DNA from: Amaranthus tricolor
Lineage: Eukaryota; Streptophyta; Magnoliopsida; Caryophyllales; Amaranthaceae
Length of the DNA stretch: 64,000 bases
NCBI RefSeq assembly: GCF_026212465.1
Contig: NC_080048.1
Coordinates: forward strand, 37,352,375 to 37,416,374
Reading direction: 5' to 3'
Both the position numbers and the translations under genes were made by a program. The notes beneath the pieces were generated by a model that was given only the letters and a program-made list of their open reading frames with translations, was not told where the DNA came from and did not search any database. Of this stretch, positions 12,711 through 24,100 are shown piece after piece (the first letter of the stretch is position 1; each line of letters opens with the position of its first letter).

Positions 12711-15700
12711 ATGGCGCAAATAATGTGGTCAGTGTTAACACCCACTCCGACCACATCCTCTGTGGTTGCTCTTCATCGCAATCAATGGAATCATATTCTG
12801 CCTACCAAATTCAGAACTTCCTGTTCCTTACGAGATATTGATGTCGGGAATCCAAATTCCTCCACTCCTGTTTTTCAGCACGATCAATCCAATGTAATGC
12901 GCTATCCTTTGTGTTTTTTTGTTCTTAACTCACTTGTTGGAATTTTTTGTTGAATTTTGTTGTAGTTTAGATGATTTGGGATAGTTTTGGACTTTTGGTG
13001 GATGAGAATTTTACCAGTACTGATACTCAATTGATTGATTCATGGTGTATTTTTTGTTTGGATTAGAATTTTTACCAGAACACAAACAAAGCAATGCAAG
13101 AAACACACACAAAAGTTTATGAATTATGGTTATCTTAAACTTTTGTTTTTACAAAACTCCTATTCAATGGAAAATGCAAGTGATAATTAGTTTTTGTTTT
13201 TTTTTTGTTTGGTTTGATGGAAATCTATTAGGTGAAGAGATAAAAAAAAAATGAAATATTGGGGATGGAAGAGTGGAGTAAAATTGGCTTCTTCCCAATT
13301 TTGGAAGAAACTGTTTGTAAAGGGATGAATTCAGTTTTCCACTGAAATTCTCCATTTTAAATCATTTCTCAAACCAAAGAAGGGAAAATAGGGAAAACAA
13401 TTTTCCTGTAACCAAACTCCCCCTTAGATACACCTCTCTACAATCAAATGATTTTATATTTCTTTATATAATTTCAACAAATCACAACTCATACAAACTC
13501 CCTCAAGTACCTAATAAGTGTTTACACTTAAAACTCAAACACCTTAATGGTAATCGCTCACAAAGACCAACTCTCACTCTCTCTTGGTTCAACAACCCCT
13601 AAAATGAAGCTTGCACAACTCCTCATGCAATTCTTCAGACCTTCAAGGGTTTCTTTATAGACCAAAGGAATCAAACTTCTGACTCCTGGAGGTCATCAAG
13701 CGTGCTTGGCATGGTGCACAACATTCTTCATTGTGTGCTCGTCCGAGTTATCTCTTCTTTTGTTTAAGTAACAGTCTCCTCACAAGGCCCAAGCCTTGCT
13801 CGCGCCACCAACACATTGCTCGAACAAACTTAGCCTCGTGCTCGCCTCAGCTGCTCTTCTAAGAAGCTACATACCGAAAGTTTCGTGCTTCTGTCCCAAG
13901 CTTTGCTATATGCTTGTACGAGCTATTGCAATGCTCTTTGAAGTGTTCTCTAATATAACATTTACCTGCTTTTCATATGTTGCTCGTCTTTGCTCGTCTA
14001 AGATTTTTTTCTTGCGCATTCAAGAATCGTGGTGAGCCAGCATTACCTACCTCTCGCTACACACCTTATATTCCTTATCTACTCATCTTTATCTTTTGTC
14101 ATATGCACAATCAAATTCAAGTTCTTCATATCATTCTTACTCTTTTTATCCAAGTCATATATGTTCCACCTATTACTCATAAAACCCTCAATATTCCAAA
14201 CCCCATTTTTTAACCGGTGTATTTTCTGATTTTCTTTGCACATGACGAAACCAACATAAACAATTTTCTCTCATTTCCTCCAAGGTACACTAGCAATTTT
14301 ACTACAATTTTCATGTTGTGTTTTTTCTTTTTTCCCAAAAGCAAGTTCAAAATGTTGTTATGTTGTAAGATTGTCAAGGATCAGAAATGTGTTTTTCAGG
14401 TGTGTGAGTAACATAGCTTATGACTGATTATGGTATAGGATGTTGGTTTTGGTGTATGATAATAGTATGCTATTTGATATAGGTAGAGGAGAGTATTAAA
14501 GTTTTGAAGAATGCTGCAAAAACAAGGAAGGTTGATAAAGAAGAAATTCTATCAGCTCTTGCAGTGATTGAGAAGACAAAACTTGACCCTTCGAATTTTC
14601 TGGAAACACTCGGAGGAAATAAATCACCTGGCAGAACCTGGATGCTTATTTTTACAGCTGAGGTTTAGCTTTTACTTCTTTGTTCTACTCTAACTACATT
14701 GCATCATTGTGAAATTTATTTTCCGATCTAGCAGTAGATTCATAGTTGTTGTTTCATACTAAAATTGATTATAGTAGTATCACCCATATAGTCATTTCTC
14801 TTTTTGTTTATGTGAAGTAGATTGTATGGGTCAGTCCGAAACTTTTGTTATTATGAGGGTAAGGTTGTGTAGATATGACTCTTCAAACCTTGCTCAGGCG
14901 AGAGCCACTTGACACTGGGATAACAACATAATGCTGTTCCATTATTGCGTACATGCTCACTATGTGATGTGACTTGCATATTGTGCAGAAAAAACTGAAT
15001 GGTGGGCGATATTTTCCTTTAACAGCAGTCCAGAGATTCGACGCAGAGGTATGCATTTCATTTTTGGGACAAAAACTGATGTAACTAAAGATAGATTACA
15101 ATTTCTATGGTCGAATTCTTCAAAAAATTTTGAAGTTAACAAGACTTGCTTTAGTAATTAAAGTGGAAAATTTACTTGGAACAGGTATAGTGGATTTTTA
15201 ACCATGGATCATAAAAATGCTCTATTCTATTACTTGACCTGAATCAAATCACCCTCAGTTCCACATATTTAGAGGAAATTTAATGATTAATTTTACTGCT
15301 TTGCTGTTAATAGCCATTGAGAAAGCTAAACTTAGTATTTAAACATAAAGAAACAGGTTTTGATCAAGTTTGTGCAAGGAAAAAACAGGTTACTTCTTTG
15401 TCCCAAGCATAAATTTTTACTTTATTAAGAGTTGGGGAAAAAGTTGTACTTTATTAGGGTTGGGGAAAATGTGTGGATGAGATGAAAAGATTGTGAATCA
15501 GAATTTAAGAGAGGGTGTGGGGCCATAGCCAAAAGTAAAATCGTAGCAAATTCGATTTGACAAACTAAGGAAATGTTGCAAATTTCATGGGACGGAGAGA
15601 ATAAATATTAGTTAGTCGTTTGCTTTGATTTACCTTGCATCCTTTTGTTCATATTTTGATTGTGTTCTTTTGGGTGTGTATAATGAACCCATCATTCTGA

Positions 15701-16006
15701 CTTGAATAACAGGCAAAGAGGATAGAAAATGGTGTGTATCTGGGGCCTTTAGGTAGTTTGAGTTTTGAAGGAAGATTTTCATGGAAGAACAGAGTACTGG
15801 CATTCATTTTCGAGTGCATTCGTATCAAAATAGGACCATTCAATCCTATACAGGTAAACCTAGGAAGTCCAGATGATAGGGAGCCAAACACCAAAGATCC
15901 ATTCTTCATATGGTTCTATATTGATGAGGAGATAGCCGTGGCTCGTGGTAGAAGCGGAGGAACCGCATTTTGGTGTCGTTGTCGGAGAGTAACAACTAAT
16001 CCTTAA
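12711..16006 (+). CDS. Conserved plant protein, probably plastid-targeted, unnamed
   Basis: Four exons: 12711-12893, 14483-14662, 14989-15048, 15713-16006. All introns are GT-AG, and the join is 717 bp, or 238 residues. The first exon (61 residues) is rich in Ser, Thr and basic residues with few acidic ones, as expected of a chloroplast transit peptide. The mature part has EESIKVLKNAAKTRKVDKEE, then SPGRTWMLIFTAE, a GGRYFPLTAVQRFDAE block, and a last exon with DPFFIWFYIDEEIAVARGR followed by SGGTAFWCRCRRV. The density of conserved-looking residues and the clean frame across three introns argue for a real gene. The GRTWMLIFTA segment recalls the start of the fibrillin/PAP barrel, but this is only a resemblance and I assign no function. 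An upstream ATG at about 12688 is out of frame. Confidence 0.85.
13640..14030. repeat. Possible decayed retroelement piece in intron 1
   Basis: A moderately GC-richer block with repeated TGCTCG motifs in the 1.6-kb first intron of the preceding gene. It encodes nothing convincing. Texture and motif use resemble the block at about 2680-2900. This is a weak call. Confidence 0.3.
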
Positions 16007-17606
16007 CTTTCTCCCTAGCCCAAGACGACATTTGTTTGATTCAATTCTTGTCCTTTTGCTCGAGTTTCAAGCTATAAATGCTCTTTGATAAATAGTTTTC
16101 CAGACGTATATACTCTCTTCGTTCTATTCATTTTGCTATCTTCTTGTTAAAAAGCTTTTACATAGAAAGAAAATGTAGCAAAATAAATGAAATGAGGTAA
16201 TAATGTAATATAGTTTATTTGTAAATTCTCATTCTTGATGCTATTGGTGATAACAAGAATTGTTTGTTAGTTCATACTATGTACTAGAAGTACTTGTTAG
16301 TAAGGTTGTTAATTACTTGTTCATATTCAATAGTAATAATGTATACTTAAAAGACTACTTCCTCTTTCGTATTTTGTTTATTTTTCGTATTAGTCTATTT
16401 GAATCTGCTACATTTTCTCTTTTAAAAAACGATCCACCTCTCATCTTCTCATCTACATTAGTTTGTTAATCATCTAGGGTTGTTTGGTATTACAATAGCA
16501 ATGGAATTAAATGGAAACACTTGAGAATTGGAATCGGGAGGATCGAGGAGAAAGATTAATTGTTACTTCTAATATAATTGTTATTGATGTTAAAAACAAA
16601 CAATCAAAAATGGATTTACTTTCTTGATTTCATTTCATCTTTAATTTTTGGCAAACCAAACATGTTTGTAATGCCTTTTATTCACCTACTAAAAAGAATA
16701 ATTCTCATTCTTCCTGTGTTTGTCCAGCCTTATCTCGTTATCAAAAAAAGATTTATCATTGTTTCCGATATGATATTAAATGTTGAATTTTTTTATTATA
16801 AGATACAGTGTCGGAAGGAAGAACTATGTAAAAATCAAAACTATCTGAGAAATGTAATACTTATTTCAACTTAGATAAAATCAAATTCCGTTAAAATTAT
16901 TAGTTATTGCCTTATTGGATACCCTACTATTTACAATACAACAAAACACTTGTACAAAACTTGGCACACAAAATAATATATTTAAGAGTTTTGCGCTCTA
17001 ATGAATCTTTTTGTATGGAGTCGGTTGGAACTTCAATTTTCAACTTGAAGTTATGTACTTTATGTACTCTTTTTGTCCCTTTTTTCATATTAAATATAGT
17101 TGCAAGTGAATGATAAATAAAGTGATTAAGATGGAAATAGATACGTTTTTGGATGAGTTTAAGAAAGAAAAAATGAGACCATTGTCAAATGAGTAATTAG
17201 GGTGATACTTGAAAAATATCACAAATTATTGTATGAGATGGTCTTAAAGAGAGAAACTTTTTAGGTTAAATTGCCTATCTATTGTAAATCACTAATTTTT
17301 TGTTATGACCGTCTCACGGTGAAACGGTCTATATTGGGCTTTCAAATTATAATTGTTTAGAAAATGATAAAAAGAAAGACTTAAAAACGATTTTAGGAAA
17401 TTAATATAGATCAGTTAACAAATTTCCTTTTTTATAAAATGAGCAATTTTTAAGCCTATCTCATGATAATGCGTTCTCATACAAGAAGAGTTGAATGGAT
17501 ATTCTTGAGGTCATCTCATTAAAAAACAATTTCTCACAATTGTATCGCTAGAAATATAGTCCATAAAAAATGGAAATTCCATAATAAAAAATGGCACAAT
17601 GTAATG
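16007..17606. other. Spacer after the plastid-protein gene
   Basis: AT-rich DNA with only short open frames in unlikely composition. Pieces of the GAGACGGTCTC-like repeat occur at about 17230-17340 and 17455-17500. A run of A on the plus strand at about 17585-17590 is a suitable polymerase III terminator for the tRNA that follows. Confidence 0.55.
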
Positions 17607-17679
17607 CACGCCCGGTGGGACTCGAACCCACAATCGTCTGATTAGAAGTCAGACGCCTTATCCATTAGGCCACGGGCGC
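17607..17679 (-). tRNA. tRNA-Arg: tRNA-Arg (anticodon UCU)
   Basis: Reading the minus strand from 17679, a complete cloverleaf can be drawn. The acceptor arm GCGCCCG pairs with CGGGCGT (a G-U pair at the end) and the discriminator is G. The D arm contains GGCCTAATGGATAAGGC. The anticodon stem TCTGA/TCAGA closes the loop CTTCTAA with anticodon TCT. The T arm is GTGGG-TTCGAGT-CCCAC and doubles as a good B box. There is no intron and CCA is not encoded, as expected for a nuclear gene. T residues follow within about 20 nt on the same strand. Confidence 0.95.
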
Positions 17680-20600
17680 TTTGATGTATATAATAAATAT
17701 ACTTAAAAATTATATCATTCTTCAAAATAGCATAAACCCTGGGGAATTCACTCTAAAATGAACTGAGCTTAAAAATGAAAAGTGTTAATTTGCAAAAGTA
17801 AAAAGGCATGATGAAAAAATAATTCTAAATTTTTACCCGTTCAAACTCTTGAATGTTATTATTACCACCAATTTTTTTTAATGTATTTTATCTATTTTAT
17901 CCTGCATTATTTGTACATTCTCTTATGGTTTTAATATATTTAATGTATCTTTAAACCATGACTACACACATATTGAGGGCGTTTGGATTTCTGTTTGATC
18001 ATAACTTATATGCTTTTAGCTTGTTATGTATCTTTGTAAAAGACATCTTATCTTACTATGAGTTAATCTAGGATACCAATATAAAGTGAGTAGAACAATC
18101 AACTCTTTATGTCTCTTTATGTGTGTTGAATCAACTCGATTATCATTTTTTATGTTTACATCGATAATAATTCAATATAAATAGAATTGTTTTGTCAAAC
18201 GATTTGTGCCATATTAACTGGGCAGAGACAAACTTAAATTTCACCAAGCACCTTAAAAGGCGACTCATTTGATTATTGATGTGGCGGTTGTCTTAAACGG
18301 CCAGGAGAATATAGATTTTTAAAAATTTATTAATTTCTATTTAAATTTAAATTTAATTTATATTTTTCTATTACTTTTGTCAACATTTTTTATTTTAAAA
18401 TACTGAGGTTCATGTCATAGCTAAACATACGAATACCCATTAAAAGAAAACTACCCTAAAGTTTGGCCAAACTATGGTTATTATTCAAGTTGGAAAAAAT
18501 AAAATTCAACATATTAGAAGTTATTTTTTAAGAAATTTGTAAACTTAGAATTGACTTGGGTGATATTTCTTCTTACGCTATAATTAAAGATCAACAACTA
18601 CAAGAAATGACTACGTTAAATGTAATAGACAGAAGACAATCTAAATGTGACACACCTCGAGCTTGATCTAGCAAGGGCACACTGAGGCACAATTTTGACA
18701 CTATGTATGAGGAGTGTGCTTTAAAAGAGTTGCATACTTTGAGTTCAACACACCACAATAGTATGTGTCCGATGAACAACCCAAAATTTGTAATTAACCC
18801 ATTTGGCTTAATAGTGCTCACTTGACAGTCCACAAGAAATGTGTTGATCTATATAAGAGCATCATCATCATCATTCTTAATATGTCCCGCCTATAAGAAT
18901 ACTGATCCATGTAAGAGCCTTACATTTAAAATTTTGGCCTCATATACCAAAAATAACGAATGTCATTTCAGCGTAGCATGTTTACAACTATTTACACAAG
19001 GCCTAACGAATTAATTTGTAGCGTTGCATGATCATTGAAACTAATACTTTCTCCGTTCTTTAATGTTCTTTTCGTTTGGGTTATTCCATCTAGAGGAAAG
19101 AGAAATTTGATTAATATTTTTTAAATATATTTAGAAGTTAAAATATATTTATGTGACATATTGTTAGATTCATTTTAATGTATACTTTTTTATTATGTAT
19201 GTTTTGTGATTTTTTATTATGCATTTTTAGAGATATTAAGACTCAAAATTTACTTTGAAAAATGTGCAAAAAGAAAACGAAAAAAACCAAAAAAATAAAG
19301 AAAATATATTAGTTCAAATAGTGGATTTAAAATTTTTGAAATCAAAACTATGACATTATTGTTGTTGCTTATAGTATAAGTTTGAAGAGGGGACACCAAG
19401 CATGAGGCCATTAAATATGATGATGTTGGAAGTTCACATTCAACACATTAGAGTACACATGAATTTGAGCTTCCACATTACTACTTCACCATGCCAAGTA
19501 CACTAACTCCATTCCCACTTCCCATGAGTTATGGGATCCACGTGTCATCATCTCTTCCAAATCAATCTCTTCTTTCGTTATCAAACATCACCACCATCAT
19601 CATTTATACTCTGTGTGTCTCATATTTTGCTTTTTTGTCCAAATTAAAGTATGAGGTTTTTTTTTAAAAAAATTTCCAAAATAATTTCATCAGTCATGAA
19701 TAATCTATATTATTGATTATTTCTAAATAATTTAACCTTTGTATATTATTTGGTGACAACATCTCTTTTCACATTTTAATCAATTATTATAGGTACCTAT
19801 CACTAAAGAGGAGTAAGATTGGACCAACGAAGAAGCTTAAGGGGGAAAGAAGTGAGTGTAACGACTAGTAGGTACCTACAACAGCAAATTAAAATGTGAA
19901 AAAGGGAGATGTTAACAAAATAATATACAAAAGTTAGATTATTTAGAAATAATCAGTAGTAGAAATTATTCACAGCAGATAGGCAATAGGTAAGATTATT
20001 CTGAATAATTTTTTTTATTGTGTAGCAAAATTAAAGATTAAAGGGAATACTTTTTTGTTCTAAATCTTTTTTGTTATGGAGTTAACAAATAGGTCAAGAG
20101 AAAGAAAAGATCTAACGAGATTTAAACTTAGGGTTTATTGATATAAGGAAGTTATACTCTCTTTATTCCGTAAAGTTCCTATTTACTACTATTTTAGGTT
20201 GTTTTACTTGTTCTCATTAAAAAATTTGCTATTCATATCATAATTTTTTGACAAAATTCATATTTTAATATTTAAATAATATTTATGGTCTCATATATTT
20301 TCCACTAAATTTATTTTAACATTTTTATATTGTTTGTTAGCGCCCTGACATGTTTTCTACTAATTTTATTAAAATATTTATAAAACAATATTCCGGCTTA
20401 ATATTTTTTTCATGAACTTTATTTTAATATTTTTAATATTGTGGTTCTCGCATTTTCTCTATCAAAATTATTATTTAATAAATAATATATCCATTATCTT
20501 GAAGATTCTATTTTTCTTAATTTTTGTGAATATTTTTTAGGGAACCACGTTGAGAAATGGGGGGAGTATGCTTATTCAATTTTTTTTATTTTTCTTTCAA

Positions 20601-21172
20601 AACCCTAAAAAGAATATACTTTCCAATTGTAATTTATAATAATTAATAAATCACCAATACTTTCTAGCAATACTTTAAATTTTCAATTAATTACACCGTA
20701 CCGTGGTTCATGTTCACTAAACCTCTTCTTAATTCTTATGAATTTGCTGCACTAAACCCCACCTGGGTATTTTTCATTTTTGTTGTAGCTGTAAAGTACA
20801 AAGTACAGAAACTATTTCCTCATTATTCACTAACTTCTTCCTTTTTCTTCTTTAATTTTTCAAATGTAACCTTCACAGTTCACACACAAAGAATTTATTT
20901 CTACCTTCTTGTTGGGGGGACCGAGTTGACTCAGTAGTGGGATGTTTGGTGGCTCAGAAATCAAGGAATATGTAGTATTAATACTTCTATTTACTTATAG
21001 ATGCACGATTACTTATTGTAATCAAACCCCAATAATCATTTATTTGATGTTTGTTGGGTTTTGGTTGGTGGGTTTTTGATTTTGAAATGTGGGATGTTTT
21101 ACCTGCTTGAATAGTAGCTGGGTTTTACAGTTTGTAAAATCATTGAAGCTTTGATTATTTTCCCTGAATTTC
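17680..21172. other. Spacer between tRNA-Arg and the NPH3-like gene
   Basis: About 3.5 kb of AT-rich sequence with no supportable gene. It includes one copy of the CTCCCTCCGTTC-type repeat at about 19045-19310 and a foldback at about 19680-20015. The final few hundred bases should hold the promoter and leader of the next gene. Confidence 0.6.
19680..20015. repeat. Foldback / MITE-like inverted repeat
   Basis: The left arm at about 19680-19798 and right arm at about 19870-20015 are imperfect reverse complements. Matching blocks include GATTATTTCTAAATAAT, TTTGTATATTATTTG, ACATCTC..TTTTCACATTTTAAT and AGGTACCT. The loop is about 70 bp. No terminal motif or target duplication could be fixed, so the transposon class is open. 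Confidence 0.65.
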
Positions 21173-24100
21173 ATGGCTTCTGCTGGAAAAATTGCTGAAT
21201 TTCGACGAGAAGGCATTGATTGGTACTCCCTTTTATTTTTTTAATTTGTTAATTTTCATTTATGGTTTGGTACTTTGTTCTATTCATTGTCCTAGAGAAT
21301 TGTGCTTCTAGTGTTTTCCGATTTTAGTTATGGTAAATTGTGGTATTTTTGTTTGAAATGTTGTTGTATGATGAAGAATGTTAATTGGGTTCTTCCTCTT
21401 TTGGCTTGAGATATTGAACTTTGATTCTATGCGAATTCACGATAGAACACTAAACTCTAGCACACATGTTGAACCAACTCGGCTACCATTTAGTTGTCTT
21501 ATACATTTCTCCATGCACGGCTCTCATTATTTGGGGTGAAATTGACCGCATTACTTTGACCCTCTCTTTGGAGGGGTACGGGTGTGGATTTTTGTCCATA
21601 CCTTCTCTCACCCAGACCCTGTTTTCGAGCGAGCGAAATATTGGATTGATGATGACGATACATTGCACAAATCAAGTTTATTGGTTTTTAATCAAATGAC
21701 CCGCGTCATGTCCTAGGCAGACCCGAGATTAGATTCCCCTCAATAGTGTACATTTGTGAGGTACTACCCTACTAGGTGTTTTATAGTCATGTGATTTTCA
21801 GGATTGAGGTGAGAAGTTTTGTGATTAGGAATGCATAATTGTGGTTATGATCCAATTTTATTCTTGTGTCTTTTGCTTAGGAAAACTGTTTAGAAAGGTT
21901 GTTTACATTATACAATTTGATAGCCATTTTTTGTCTGGGTTGAGCCTTTTTTTATAAATTTTGATCATTGTCATTATTTTGTATGTACTTTGGTGATGTG
22001 AGTTTCATTATCTTCACAGGTTCTGTAATGCAGGTTTGTCAAGCGATATAACTGTTATTGTGGAAGAAGTGAATTTTCATCTGCATAAGGTAGTAATTTT
22101 TTCTGGCATTTTGTCCCATTTTTCTCGATTTTGTTGCTGGACTAGTGAAGAATTTCTTTTGCTTATCTGTATGTGTGTTATTGTAGATCGATATATTCAT
22201 TTTTACTTGGATATTCATATTCTCATACATAAAAACAATACATTTTATTTGAAGTATCTATTTAAAAGTCAGGCTAGTTTTCAAATTTCTGAAATTTTGG
22301 CAGATGCTATGTGCACATGTAAGTCTATAGTCTACGTTACTCGAACTTGGGAATTTAAGTTCAGACTCGACCGTGTGTCCATTTTAAATAATTAGCTATC
22401 TTCCATGATTTAGATGTGGATCTGGGTCTAGGTCTGGACTCGCTCCAGACCCGCCCCATGACCATCCCTGCCTTACAAGGAATGATGGTTTGACTCGGGT
22501 GCTTGATCTGAAATGAAGAGTTCCCGTACCTTAGATGCTTTTGTATTGTGTTCCAAATAATTTGCTTACATATACTATATTAATACAATACTTATACCTT
22601 AGAGTCAAAGTGAAAATTAATTTGGGCCATTAAAGTAATGAATAGTATACTCTTATGAGTTATATTGCCTAATGGACAAGTGAACATTTGTAGGGCCTAT
22701 TCTAGTTCTGCAATTGATGTTCAACCTTTTCTATTGAGAGGTTTGCTTAATTTTCTTTACAAGTCTTGATTTTTGGTACCTACTAGCTATCATTTTGTCT
22801 TTCTGTTTGCTTTACTTTTTGAGCTTGCTATCTTTACAAGCATTTACCTTGTTTTTTTTCCCTTTAAAACCAATGGTACTTTTGTAGTAGACAGAAATGA
22901 CTAATGATTCCCTAAGGTTGGGAGACTGTGCATTGTATTGCACATATTGCATTGCAGTACTTTTGTAGGTAAGTTTTTATTTTGGTTTTGATGAGGTCAA
23001 GAAAAATTCCTCTTTGGTAACACGGATAACACTAATGTTACTAGATCGCATCTAAACCAAAATAAAAACTTACCTACATTCGTACATCACTACCATGTTA
23101 ATAGATCCGATAACTTGTCATTTAACAGTTTTGGTAATGGCTCTGTCTGGTCAACCGATTTGATGCAAGTTTCTTCAAATTGTTTTCTCTGACCTTTGTG
23201 CAGCTGCCAGTATCTGAATAGGATTCTAATGCATAAACTAATATAGCAGTGATGGTCATACAATCAATTGTATGTTGGGCTTCCCCTAAAAGCAGTGGTG
23301 AAACTTAAACAAAATTTTAGGGGGCAGAGTTAACAAAAAACATTGAATTCAACTTATAGCCAATTAATACAAACAAAAATTATAACATGAATTTTGAATT
23401 AAAGTAAAGCTCAACACTCTTTTAGCACTTTAAAATTGACTATAATCTCATTGACACGATATGTCTTTGCTATTTGTCTATAATGTATAAACTATCAGCA
23501 AGATTATCGTCGCCCATTTTGTTACGAAATCTTGTCTGTAGTATCTTCATAATTGATTGTTTTATTGTATGGGTTTTCAGTGATTTAAGTATTCACTTAT
23601 TCAAACTGATTATTAAATAAAGATAAGAAAATTCAATTAAAAATATAAAACAAATCTTTATCCTTCAATTGTGGATGGTAAGCTTAATTTTTTATTTTGT
23701 CGATTTCTTCCAATCGCTTTCTTCTTTTTTCGTTTTTTACAGTTGTTAATTGATAATTTCATTCCTAATTTGATAATCCATCTTTACTTATAAGATTCTT
23801 TTTTTTATTTCAGTTATTTTCTTCCTTTAATTGTGTTGCTTTTATTTGTTAGGCTGAAATTATAAAAATATAAAATCACAGTTGTATATTAAAAAAATTT
23901 GCCGAAAATCTTGGGGGGCAAAGCCCCTACCCGCCCCCAGCTAAGTTTCACCTCTGCCTAATAGGACTAGGATGAGGATTGTTCGATATCGACGATTTAC
24001 ATAACATCAATCTTTGATATTAGATTAGTTATATTTCATTTAATTGATTTCCCTCTCCTTCTTAAAGTGTATCTTAGGGTTTAGGGCTGCCGAATATAGA

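Noticed and set aside
15841..15860. Possible intron donor CAG|GTAAAC inside the last exon of the plastid-type gene
   Set aside because: Reading through keeps the conserved-looking frame (NPIQVNLGSPDDREPNTKDP) to the natural stop, so no intron is needed.
16578..16874. 98-codon plus-strand open frame
   Set aside because: AT-rich, hydrophobic and low in complexity, with no match I know and no promoter context. Likely chance.
22036..22395. 119-codon open frame starting in NPH3-like exon 2
   Set aside because: It is in another frame from the BTB coding sequence and continues into the intron with low-complexity hydrophobic text.
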